Shown one piece after another: positions 19,043-27,740 of a stretch of DNA of 64,000 nt (positions within the stretch are counted from its first letter, which is position 1; each line of letters opens with the position of its first letter). Position numbers and translations under genes: made by a program. This stretch comes from Pedosphaera sp. Its GTDB lineage: Bacteria > Verrucomicrobiota > Verrucomicrobiia > Limisphaerales > AAA164-E04. The stretch spans positions 19,989 through 83,988 of the forward strand of contig NZFL01000025.1 of the NCBI GenBank assembly GCA_002690655.1, in the 5' to 3' direction. The notes under the pieces were generated by a model. It saw only the letters and a list, made by a program, of their open reading frames with translations, made no database searches and was not told the origin of the DNA.

Positions 19043-22000
19043 ATGGCAAATCAAACAACCGTGTCTAACACAAATGCCGCCAGTGGCGGGTCTTCCCCCG
19101 AAAGCGGCGAGGGAAGCAAGCCAAAATATCCCGGCATCCGACTGACTTGCAACGGTAATCAACTTGTTACCCAACACGTTGAAACCCGTATTACCGAAGG
19201 CGGAATTTACTACCCCATCACCCCTTCCACAGAGGGAGGCGAACTCTATCAGCAGTCATTTGCTCAGGGCGAACTGAATGTATTCGGCCAACAGAAAATC
19301 GCCATCGAAACCGAAGGCGAACATGCGGCTCAAGGCGGAGCCACTGCATTCTCTGTGACAGGCAAGCGTGCTGTCAACTTTACCTCCGGCCAAGGCATCG
19401 CTTATGCCATGGAGCAGTATTATCATGCTCCAGGCAAGGGTTCCACGATGGTGCTCGAAGTTGGCGCGCGTGCTTTGACTAAGCATGCCCTCAACGTTCA
19501 CTGTGGTCACGATGATTTCTACGGAGCCCTGGACACAGGCTGGATCATGCTGATGGGTAAAACGGCTCAGCAGGCTGCAGATCAGGCCGTCATCCTTCGC
19601 AAAGTGTGTGAGCTATCTCTCAATCCTGGAATGAACATTCAGGATGGTATGTTGACCACTCACTCAGAGAGAACCTACTATGCTCCTGAAGCAGATTTCC
19701 TGCGGGAGTTCCTAGGTGCTCCTTGGGATATGATTGACAGCCCTACTCCCGCGCAGAATGAGTTGTTTGGCCCCAAACGTCGTCGCGTGCCCGAGATGAT
19801 GGATTTAAAACATCCTGTCCTTCTTGGCCCAGTCCAAAACCAGGAGCATCACATGAATGGTGTTGTTTCTCGGCGTGACAACTTCAATGAACCTATTCTT
19901 GGATTCCTTGAGGATGCTTACAAAGAGTTTGGAGAATTAACAGGTCGACACTACGGTTTGGTATCTACCTACAAAACCGAGGACGCGGATACTGTTTATG
20001 TGACGCTTGGCTGCGCTGCAGAAAATATCGAAGAAGCGGTTGATTACCTGCGAGATAATGAGGGAGCCAAGGTTGGTTCCATGCATGTCAATGTGATTCG
20101 ACCTTTCCCAGAAGCTGCTGTGATCAACGCACTCCGCGGCAAAAAGAATATCATCGTTCTCGAAAGAACAGATGAAGGCCTCTCCGGTGATAACCCACTC
20201 GCACGCGACATCCGTTGCGCCCTGAGCAAGGGTGTTGAGGCGCATCGTCACAAAGGGACATTGCCTCCCATAAAACCTGAGGAAAGACCTCTCATTTTTC
20301 GTGGTTCCTACGGGATTGGTAGTCGTGATTTTCGTCCGGAGCACGTGCTTGGCGCATACGAGTATACTCAAGGCAAGACCCATCGCAAGGATGGCAAGGG
20401 CGCGGATGATGGGGAGACCTTTTTCGTCCTAGGTGTGAATCATCCATATGCCGTCATATCCAAAGCTACTCCATCGCTTCTGCCTGAAAAGGCCATTGCA
20501 GTGCGTTTTCACTCCATAGGTGGCTGGGGAATGATCACTACCGGTAAAAACTTGGGCTCAATCATTGGTGAATTCGGTGATGTGATCTCCAAGAAAGATC
20601 CTTCCTACGATGCTTTTGGGGCACTTGAAGATAAATTGTTCGTCAGTGCCAATCCGAAATATGGTTCAGAGAAAAAGGGTGCTCCAACGAATTATTACCT
20701 CGTCGTTGCCCCCAAACCTATTCGAGTCAATTGCGAGTTGAACCATGTGGACGTTGTGCTTTGTTGCGATCCAAAAGCATTTACACACACCAACCCTCTT
20801 GAAGGTTTGAATCCTGGTGGTTGCCTGGTCTGGGAATCCAGTGATTCCCCTGAAACCGCCTGGCAGAGAATTCCCCAAAAGCACCGTCAATTCGTCAAAG
20901 ACAACAACATTCGTATCTTCATCCTACCTGGGTTTCAGATTGCCCGTAACGCAACCTCAAGACAGGATCTTCAGCTACGTATGCAAGGGAATTCCTTCTT
21001 GGGAGCGTTTTTCCGTGTTTCTTCCTTCCTTGATGACAATAGCATCAACGAAGATCAGTTTCGGGATGTTGTTGAGAAGCAATATCAGAAAAAATTCGGT
21101 CGATTCGGCGAAGCTGTTGTCTCCTCCAACATGGAAGTGATGACTCAGGGATTCAATCTAACGCAGGAAATCACATATGGAGAAGTTGAAGATGCTGATA
21201 CCTCCAGCATGAGGCAGTCACCATTGGCGCCTCTCGGAGACCATGAAATAGCTCCTACTGCAGGTTGTGCGGAATCAGGCTGTAGTTCCTGCGAACCACC
21301 TGAGGAGCAACCTGAAAGGGCTCCGGTCCAAACTCTGGCAAAGTTCGATTCCGAGTTCAGAAATGGTCTTGGTTACCACCAGCCAGCTGGTCCTTTGTCG
21401 GCAATGGGGGTGATGGCCTCGGGGACCGGTGCTACACAATCCAAGTATGTGGCCAGACGTGAAACTCCGGTTTATATCGCCGAAAACTGTACCCAATGCA
21501 TGGAATGTATCACGGCTTGTCCGGACACTGCGTTACCAAACACTTCACAAGATGTTGAAACTATCCTGAGCACAGCCGCCCGGAATTATATCAACAATCC
21601 TGAGGAGCGTGTTACCCTTCTGCAGGCCATTCCCGAGATTGAGAAGCAGTCTAGAGAACAGATGGTAGAAAGTGTTCAGGCCAAAAGTGACAAACCGTTC
21701 AGTGATATCGTAAGTGAGCTTGTAAGTGGTCTCGAGAATATATCCGATGAAACCAAAAAAGAATTCTCCGGCATCATCGCCCAACTCCCATTGGCATACA
21801 GCAACGTCACAGCAATATTCCGAGCTGTAGAAAAGAAAAGTCCCGGTAATGGTGGCTTGTTTTCTATTTTCGTATCGGATCTTTGCAAGGGATGTGGCGA
21901 ATGTGTGCAGGTCTGCGGTGATCATGATGCTCTTCGGATGACTGTTGAAACAGAGGAGTTGAATGCACAGCTGACAACAGCTCAAATATTCTCTCGCCTC

Positions 22001-23791
22001 TTACCCGATACACCTCAAAAGTTCCTCGGGCTTTATCAGGATGATGCGCCGCAGGACTCACGGGAGGCAGCCCTACGCAACCACATGATGGTGCGTCGGA
22101 ATTATGAAGCACTCGTATCCGGTGATGGCGCTTGCGCAGGTTGCGGTGAAAAATCAGTACTCCATGCTGTGGCGTCTGTCACCGAAGCTTACATGCGCCC
22201 TCTCTATCATCAAAAAGCGGACCGACTGCGGGAAAAAGCAGATGTGCTCGAAGCCAGCGGATTGGATCGATTGCAAAAACTGAAAGATTCTGATCCTGAA
22301 ACCTACGTTTTGTACACCCGCTGCATTGCACACATCATCATGGGATTGGGAGGCGAAACGGAGGAAGATACCACCCATCGTATGGAGCAGCACGGGCCCA
22401 TTTCTGATGAAGAGATTATCAATGCACTGGTTGCTGTCTTGCGCCAGGACGCTTTCAATCACAAAGATCTCCAGTCATTGGATGGTCGAGACGCACGTGG
22501 TCAATCTGTGATGTTCATGGGAGCAAGTACTGGCTGTAACACGGTCTATGGTTCAACACCTCCGGGCAATCCTCATCCATATCCGTGGATGAACTCATTG
22601 TTTCAGGATGGCGCCACAATCAGTTGGCTTATGGGTGAGTCGCTCATCGTGAATCATGCCCGCAGGTCCGTGGTTCCTGAGCGTTTGAGTGATTGTCTTA
22701 TGCAGCGCGATGAATCGGTCCTTACTGACAAGGAATACTTCAACCTTGCTCGACTGGATGATGCTTTGATGACCGAGCAGGAATTGCGTGAATTGCCCAA
22801 AGTATGGGTTATCGGTGGTGATGGTGCTCTTGGAGATATTGGATTCCAGAACGTTTCTAAAGTCATCCTTCAAAATCGTCCCAATGTCAAAATCCTCATG
22901 CTGGACACACAGGTGTACTCCAACACCGGTGGTCAGAATTCCGACTCTTCAACCATGTTGGGTGGATATGACATGAATCAATTCGGTGCTGCCTCTCAAG
23001 GTAAATTGACTGAGAAGAAAAATGTTGCTGAGGCCTTCACTTCTGGGCATGGATCTCCATTCGTGGCGCAGGTTTCCATGGCAAATGCAGCAAAGATGTA
23101 CAAAGCCATGTTGGATGGTATTGAGTACCGAGGCACTGCTTTTTTCCAATCTTACACAACTTGTCAGCCAGAACACGGTGTCGCGGATCATATGTCGGCT
23201 GATCAGGCGAAACTTGCACGTGATTCACGAGCAATGCCTGAATTTGTGTTCAATCCCAGAGGAGGCGAAACTTCACAGGAGACCTTCAATCTTAAAGGTA
23301 ATCCGACTCTGAACCGTGACTGGTGGGAAACCAAGTATGCTTCCACTGGCGAGAAATATCGATACACCGTTGCGCACTGGGCATTGACCGAGGCTCGATT
23401 CCGCAAGCATGTCAAAGAAATCAAGGAAGAGGAAGCCATGGAATTCATCCATTTTGATGACGTTTTATTGTGTGTTACGCAGGATGATGTCACTCACCGC
23501 AGGGTGTTTGATGCAAGCCACCGATCGCACGTGCCAAACTTCGGTGCCTACATCAAAGCTGAAATCAGTGGTAAAATGCGTTTCTTCTCTGTTTCGCGTC
23601 AAATGGTATTATTTGCCGTTGAAAGGCGTAAAGCGTGGCGCATGCTTCAGAGTAAGGCAGGTGTGGACAACAAGGATTATCGAGCGCAGCGTGAACTGAT
23701 CAAGAAGGTTGACTCCGGAAAGATTGAGATCTCGAGTCTGCTCGGCCGAACGCGAGAGCTTTTTGATGCTGAGTTGGAAGCTCTGAAATAA
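19043..23791 (+). CDS. nifJ: Pyruvate:ferredoxin (flavodoxin) oxidoreductase, long form
   Basis: 1582 residues in one chain, against about 1170-1200 for usual PFOR. It oxidises pyruvate to acetyl-CoA and CO2 with reduction of ferredoxin or flavodoxin in the cytoplasm. The N-terminal alpha domain has YPITPSTEGGELY (about 57) and FTSGQGIAYAMEQYYHAPG. The gamma domain has VRFHSIGGWGMITTGKNLG (about 490). A 2x[4Fe-4S] ferredoxin domain has CTQCMECITACP (about 815) and CKGCGECVQVC (about 947). The TPP domain has GACAGCGEKS, GGDGALGDIGFQNV, YSNTGGQNS and the late cysteine YTTCQPEHG. Extra length lies in an N-terminal tail, a helical stretch of some 110-120 residues between the two cluster motifs, and an insert between CAGC and GCNTVYGSTPP. 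A Cys-rich patch GCAESGCSSCEPP precedes the ferredoxin domain. A strong terminator follows. The exact 2-oxoacid is inferred. Confidence 0.92.
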   Translation: MANQTTVSNTNAASGGSSPESGEGSKPKYPGIRLTCNGNQLVTQHVETRITEGGIYYPITPSTEGGELYQQSFAQGELNVFGQQKIAIETEGEHAAQGGATAFSVTGKRAVNFTSGQGIAYAMEQYYHAPGKGSTMVLEVGARALTKHALNVHCGHDDFYGALDTGWIMLMGKTAQQAADQAVILRKVCELSLNPGMNIQDGMLTTHSERTYYAPEADFLREFLGAPWDMIDSPTPAQNELFGPKRRRVPEMMDLKHPVLLGPVQNQEHHMNGVVSRRDNFNEPILGFLEDAYKEFGELTGRHYGLVSTYKTEDADTVYVTLGCAAENIEEAVDYLRDNEGAKVGSMHVNVIRPFPEAAVINALRGKKNIIVLERTDEGLSGDNPLARDIRCALSKGVEAHRHKGTLPPIKPEERPLIFRGSYGIGSRDFRPEHVLGAYEYTQGKTHRKDGKGADDGETFFVLGVNHPYAVISKATPSLLPEKAIAVRFHSIGGWGMITTGKNLGSIIGEFGDVISKKDPSYDAFGALEDKLFVSANPKYGSEKKGAPTNYYLVVAPKPIRVNCELNHVDVVLCCDPKAFTHTNPLEGLNPGGCLVWESSDSPETAWQRIPQKHRQFVKDNNIRIFILPGFQIARNATSRQDLQLRMQGNSFLGAFFRVSSFLDDNSINEDQFRDVVEKQYQKKFGRFGEAVVSSNMEVMTQGFNLTQEITYGEVEDADTSSMRQSPLAPLGDHEIAPTAGCAESGCSSCEPPEEQPERAPVQTLAKFDSEFRNGLGYHQPAGPLSAMGVMASGTGATQSKYVARRETPVYIAENCTQCMECITACPDTALPNTSQDVETILSTAARNYINNPEERVTLLQAIPEIEKQSREQMVESVQAKSDKPFSDIVSELVSGLENISDETKKEFSGIIAQLPLAYSNVTAIFRAVEKKSPGNGGLFSIFVSDLCKGCGECVQVCGDHDALRMTVETEELNAQLTTAQIFSRLLPDTPQKFLGLYQDDAPQDSREAALRNHMMVRRNYEALVSGDGACAGCGEKSVLHAVASVTEAYMRPLYHQKADRLREKADVLEASGLDRLQKLKDSDPETYVLYTRCIAHIIMGLGGETEEDTTHRMEQHGPISDEEIINALVAVLRQDAFNHKDLQSLDGRDARGQSVMFMGASTGCNTVYGSTPPGNPHPYPWMNSLFQDGATISWLMGESLIVNHARRSVVPERLSDCLMQRDESVLTDKEYFNLARLDDALMTEQELRELPKVWVIGGDGALGDIGFQNVSKVILQNRPNVKILMLDTQVYSNTGGQNSDSSTMLGGYDMNQFGAASQGKLTEKKNVAEAFTSGHGSPFVAQVSMANAAKMYKAMLDGIEYRGTAFFQSYTTCQPEHGVADHMSADQAKLARDSRAMPEFVFNPRGGETSQETFNLKGNPTLNRDWWETKYASTGEKYRYTVAHWALTEARFRKHVKEIKEEEAMEFIHFDDVLLCVTQDDVTHRRVFDASHRSHVPNFGAYIKAEISGKMRFFSVSRQMVLFAVERRKAWRMLQSKAGVDNKDYRAQRELIKKVDSGKIEISSLLGRTRELFDAELEALK

Positions 23792-23830
23792 ACACAGGGA
23801 TCTCTACGTCATCTTAGATAACTCAATGAC

Positions 23831-23869
23831 AAGATCTGTTCGGCATTCTTCGCCGAACAGATCTTTTTT
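23831..23869 (+). terminator. Strong intrinsic terminator of the PFOR gene
   Basis: A perfect 14 bp stem, AAGATCTGTTCGGC (23831-23844) with its complement at 23852-23865, has a 7 nt loop and runs into TTTTTT. It lies 40 bp past the PFOR stop codon and before the acetylesterase gene. It clearly ends the 19-23.8 kb transcript. Confidence 0.92.
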
Positions 23870-23924
23870 ATTTTACTGATGGAATCCTTGGACCTAAGCC
23901 AATCATCAATTGCACAATGACTCA

Positions 23925-25115
23925 ATGAACCACGACCCAATGATACGAGTTAAAAAGTGCCTCAACACTTTGAAAGGACGATTATTCTCCTCTTTGCTTG
24001 CGCTGGCCTTTCACTGCCTTGGGGTCACCCAAAATCTAGCGGATATCCAATGGGATATCCAATCACCTCTGGATTACCAGGTATTCCAGCGAGACTCTCT
24101 TGAATCAGGTCGGATAACCATCAAAGGGAAAATAGAGGGATTGGACGCTGCAGCATCGATCCTGCAATTTCGGCTTGGCGACTATCCGAACAAGGATTGG
24201 ATCGATGCGGAAGAAACTCTTAAAAATGGATCTATCGATTGCAGCGTCGCAGTGCCCGCCGGAGAGTGGCATCAAGTGGAATTACGAATCATCAATGGAG
24301 GTGTTTCCATGGGGGAATACGTCATTCCCCATGTTGGCGTGGGTGAATTGTTTGTCGTCGCCGGGCAATCCAATTCTGCCAACCATGGAGAGGAACGGCA
24401 GAGAGTTCTTTCCGGAAAGGTTTCAGCTTTTGACGGAATTCATTGGCGTATTGCGGATGATCCGCAACCAGGTGCCAGTGGCAAAGGTGGAAGTTTCATT
24501 CCAGTTTTTGGTGATGCCATGGCCCGGCATTTTCAGGTCCCGATTGGTATCGTGGCGTGCGGAATAGGGGCGACAAGTGTGCGTGAATGGTTGCCCGCCG
24601 GGAGTCGGTTTCCCAACCCTCCAACACTGACTGGACGAGTAAAGTTGCTGGCTAATGGTGAATGGACCAGTAAGGGGGAAGCCTATGACATGTTCATAGG
24701 CAGAATGAGATCGCTGCAGGCTCAGCGATTTCGGGCAGTGCTATGGCACCAGGGTGAAAGTGATGCGAATCAGAGAGATCCTGCGTGCACGCTTCCCGGA
24801 AAGCTTTATCGCGAATATCTTGAAAAGCTCATAGTCTCCTCGAGGAAAGCGATTTCAAGGGATGTTCCATGGTTTGTGGCTCTTGTGAGTTATCACATTC
24901 CCGGAGATGAAAGCTCGGTAGAAATACGTGAAGCTCAGGCCTCACTTTGGCGAGACGGAATTGTTTTAAAGGGGCCCGATTCTGATGCAATCAAGGGGCA
25001 TTTCAGAGAGCGAAATGGTCGGGGAGTCCATTTCAGTGCAGAAGGTCTGAAGGAGCATGGGCTTCGGTGGTTTGATGCGGTGGCACCTTGGCTAGAGTCC
25101 GTTTTGAGTCAATAA
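23925..25115 (+). CDS. Secreted SASA-domain carbohydrate esterase (sialate O-acetylesterase family)
   Basis: 396 residues from ATG 23925; ATG 23940 (MIRVKKCLNTLKG) is equally possible and the track's TTG 23910 less so. A signal peptide with hydrophobic LFSSLLALAFHCLGV marks it as exported. The SASA/DUF303 domain belongs to the SGNH hydrolase fold: block I Ser is in FVVAGQSNSANHGE, the oxyanion Gly in GIVACGIGATSVREW, and ALWHQGESDANQ is the family signature. A C-terminal GRGVHFSAEGLKEHG supplies a candidate catalytic His. Family members remove O-acetyl groups from sugars or polysaccharides; the substrate is unknown. It is the first of three plus-strand genes with a Tat-exported oxidoreductase and galK, suggesting a role in deacetylating a galactose-containing glycan. 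That link is inference. Confidence 0.85.
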   Translation: MNHDPMIRVKKCLNTLKGRLFSSLLALAFHCLGVTQNLADIQWDIQSPLDYQVFQRDSLESGRITIKGKIEGLDAAASILQFRLGDYPNKDWIDAEETLKNGSIDCSVAVPAGEWHQVELRIINGGVSMGEYVIPHVGVGELFVVAGQSNSANHGEERQRVLSGKVSAFDGIHWRIADDPQPGASGKGGSFIPVFGDAMARHFQVPIGIVACGIGATSVREWLPAGSRFPNPPTLTGRVKLLANGEWTSKGEAYDMFIGRMRSLQAQRFRAVLWHQGESDANQRDPACTLPGKLYREYLEKLIVSSRKAISRDVPWFVALVSYHIPGDESSVEIREAQASLWRDGIVLKGPDSDAIKGHFRERNGRGVHFSAEGLKEHGLRWFDAVAPWLESVLSQ

Positions 25116-25154
25116 TTTTCTTTTAAGGCAGGGCTCATTTCATAGCATGCAACC

Positions 25155-26510
25155 ATGCCTAAACAAGTTTGCTCACCTTTGAATCGTCGTCAATTCCTTC
25201 GACAAAGTATTGCGCTTTCTGCCGCAGGTCTTGTGGTTCCTTTGATTGCGAAAGGGCAATCGGGAAATACCTCTCCATCGAATCGATTGAACATCGGAGT
25301 GATTGGTATGGGGGGTAGGGGGATTACTCTCATGCAATCCTTTTTGAGGCAAGCAGACGTTCAGGTTACCGCTGTCTGTGATGTGGATCTGGAGCACTAC
25401 CGATCCAATGCCTGGGGTAAAGGCCGGGTATTTGGTCTGAATGCGGCCAGACGTGCTGTGGATCAATACTACGGAGACAAACAGAAATCCGGGAATTTCA
25501 AGGGCTGTCATGCGGACAAGGATTTTCGTGTTCTATGTGCTCGTCAGGATGTGGATGCCATTGTGGTCGCTTCGCCTGATCATTGGCATTACCACCAGGT
25601 CATGGAAGCACTCAAGCACGGGAAAGACGTTTATTGCGAAAAGCCGGTTACTCATACTTTCATGGAAGGAAAAATGATTTACCGCGAAGTGTTGAGACGA
25701 AAGGCCATTTTTCAAACCGGATCACAACAGAGATCAACAGGAAATTTTCATCGTGCCGTTGAGCTGGTCCGTAACGGGCACTTAGGTTCGATCAAACGTG
25801 TTGAGGTCGGGCTGCCTGCGGGCTACAAAGAAGCAAGTATTCCCGCTGTGACCGAACCCATCCCTGAGAGTTTGGATTACGATTTCTGGTCTGGCCCAGC
25901 GCCATTGCTTCCTTACATGCGGGCACGTCATCATCAATTATGGCGAGGACATCTGGCTTATGGTGGCGGCAACATCATGGACTGGATTGGTCATCATAAC
26001 GATATTGCACATTGGGGTGCAGGAATGGATGATTCAGGCCCTATTGAAGTTGAAGCGGTCGGATGGACCGAATCCAGTACTCCGGCCTATGACGCACCTG
26101 TGGAATTCGAGATACAATGCCTTTACCCAGGCCAGATAGAGTGGTTGATCGGCTCAAGATTTCAAATGGGAACCAAGTGGATTGGCGAGAACGGATGGAT
26201 TTATGTCAATCGAGGCAAGTTAGAGGCATCTGATTCACGGTGGGTGGCCAAGGATTTTAATCCCGGCCCCGCAAAGGTATATCAATCAAGTAATCACATC
26301 CGTAATTTCATTGAAGGTGTGGCGCAGCGCAAGGCATGCATCGCCCCGGCGGAGACGGGTCATCGATCCATTTCGCCCGGTCATTTGGGATATGCATCTC
26401 ACCAGCTGGGGCGTAAACTAAAATACGATGCGCGCGTCGAGAGGGTCTTGGATGATCCTGAGGCGAATGCCTTGTTGGATAGGAGTTACCGGAAACCCTG
26501 GAAAATCTAG
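25155..26510 (+). CDS. Tat-exported Gfo/Idh/MocA family oxidoreductase
   Basis: 451 residues. The N-terminus has a twin-arginine signal, NRRQFLRQS, followed by a hydrophobic ALSAAGLVVPLIA, so it is exported folded with its cofactor. The NAD(P)-binding Rossmann motif is IGVIGMGGRGI (about 47-57), followed by the dinucleotide-site phrases VVASPDHWHYHQV and YCEKPVTH (the EKP motif). The C-terminal substrate domain holds GNIMDWIGHHNDIAHW, the His/Asp region typical of the active site. Members oxidise or reduce sugars and derivatives; exported ones usually keep NAD(P) tightly bound, as glucose-fructose oxidoreductase does. Substrate unknown. It lies 39 bp after the acetylesterase and 61 bp before galK. 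ThuB of the trehalose-utilisation system belongs to this superfamily, relevant to the ThuA genes nearby. Confidence 0.9.
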   Translation: MPKQVCSPLNRRQFLRQSIALSAAGLVVPLIAKGQSGNTSPSNRLNIGVIGMGGRGITLMQSFLRQADVQVTAVCDVDLEHYRSNAWGKGRVFGLNAARRAVDQYYGDKQKSGNFKGCHADKDFRVLCARQDVDAIVVASPDHWHYHQVMEALKHGKDVYCEKPVTHTFMEGKMIYREVLRRKAIFQTGSQQRSTGNFHRAVELVRNGHLGSIKRVEVGLPAGYKEASIPAVTEPIPESLDYDFWSGPAPLLPYMRARHHQLWRGHLAYGGGNIMDWIGHHNDIAHWGAGMDDSGPIEVEAVGWTESSTPAYDAPVEFEIQCLYPGQIEWLIGSRFQMGTKWIGENGWIYVNRGKLEASDSRWVAKDFNPGPAKVYQSSNHIRNFIEGVAQRKACIAPAETGHRSISPGHLGYASHQLGRKLKYDARVERVLDDPEANALLDRSYRKPWKI

Positions 26511-26571
26511 CTCCTTGACTGCGAAACGTGGATAGCCCCCCCTGTGCCAAGAACAGTTTTGATATACAGTT

Positions 26572-27738
26572 TTGTCTGATTCCGTGACATCTTTTCAAAG
26601 ATCGATTGCCAGCTACGAGGCACAATTCGGATCGAAACCCAAGTGGGTAGCTCATGCTCCGGGCCGGGTTAATCTCATTGGAGAGCATATTGATTATAAC
26701 GATGGATTCGTATTGCCTGCTGCCATTGATCGTCGCTTGAGTATCGCGGCCTCTCCGGTGAATCATCCGGAAATCCTGATCTATTCTGAGCAGGAAAAGC
26801 AACAGGTGCATTTTTCTTTGGATGCTCCGCTCCTTCCTTCCGGAAAATGGACGGATTATGTGATAGGTGTCGTAGAATACTGGAGACGCCTTGAAACGAG
26901 ACCAGTAGGACTGAAATTGGCGATTGCATCAGATGTTCCATATGGCAGCGGATTGAGCAGCAGCGCTGCTTTGGAAATGGCGTTTGCCACGTTAATTGGG
27001 GAAGTTTGGGGCCTTGAATTGGATCCTGTGGCGAAAGCCTTGAAGTGTCAGCAAGTTGAAAGTGATTTTGTAGGGATGCCTTGCGGCATCATGGATCAGT
27101 TTGTCGTCGGCCTGGCCAGGAAAGATTATTTTCTGAAAATCGACTGCCAATCAAATACGCATGAATTCATCAAAGCAGGCGAGCAATTTCCGGCGCTATT
27201 GATCATCAATTCCAACGTGAAACATGCGCTGACGGATGGAGGATATGCATCTCGCAGGGCACAATGTGAATCTGCACTTTTCAAGCTGGGCAGCGCATCC
27301 TGGAGATCTGTTTCCATGGAGCAATTATCGGGATCCGCAGGCAAGTTAGATGAAGTGGAATTACGGCGTGGAAGACACGTGATTTCTGAAATGCATCGGA
27401 CACTGGAAGCATGCGAGCGAATTCAGGCAAGTGACTATCAGTCATTGGGGGAATTACTTTATCAAAGTCATTTCTCACTGCGCGATGATTTCGAAGTTTC
27501 CTGCCCTGAATTGGATTGGATTGTCAATCGGATGCAAAGTCTAGGAGGTCGTGAAGGTGTTTATGGTTGTCGTATCACAGGTGGGGGTTTCGGTGGTTGT
27601 GCCGTGAGTTTGGTCGACCCTGAAGCAGTGAAAAGGGTCATCCAAATCATTGCCCATGATTATCTTGAGGCATTTGGTGTTTCTGCAGGCTTTTTTCTCA
27701 CGCAACCTTCTGCTGGTTGTGCATTGAGTAAATTGTAG
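26572..27738 (+). CDS. galK: Galactokinase
   Basis: 388 residues from TTG at 26572; GTG at 26584 is a close alternative and no ATG is available. It phosphorylates alpha-D-galactose to galactose 1-phosphate, opening the Leloir pathway in the cytoplasm. GHMP-kinase motifs are clear: the galactokinase signature GRVNLIGEHIDYNDGFVLP (about 31-49), ATP-binding YGSGLSSSAALEMA (about 124), the catalytic-Asp region MPCGIMDQFV, and the C-terminal CRITGGGFGGCAVSLV. No galT or galE is nearby, so the rest of the pathway is elsewhere. It ends 2 bp from the convergent PVC dehydrogenase gene. Its place behind an exported esterase and oxidoreductase suggests galactose comes from an external glycan. Confidence 0.95.
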   Translation: MSDSVTSFQRSIASYEAQFGSKPKWVAHAPGRVNLIGEHIDYNDGFVLPAAIDRRLSIAASPVNHPEILIYSEQEKQQVHFSLDAPLLPSGKWTDYVIGVVEYWRRLETRPVGLKLAIASDVPYGSGLSSSAALEMAFATLIGEVWGLELDPVAKALKCQQVESDFVGMPCGIMDQFVVGLARKDYFLKIDCQSNTHEFIKAGEQFPALLIINSNVKHALTDGGYASRRAQCESALFKLGSASWRSVSMEQLSGSAGKLDEVELRRGRHVISEMHRTLEACERIQASDYQSLGELLYQSHFSLRDDFEVSCPELDWIVNRMQSLGGREGVYGCRITGGGFGGCAVSLVDPEAVKRVIQIIAHDYLEAFGVSAGFFLTQPSAGCALSKL

Positions 27739-27740
27739 TC

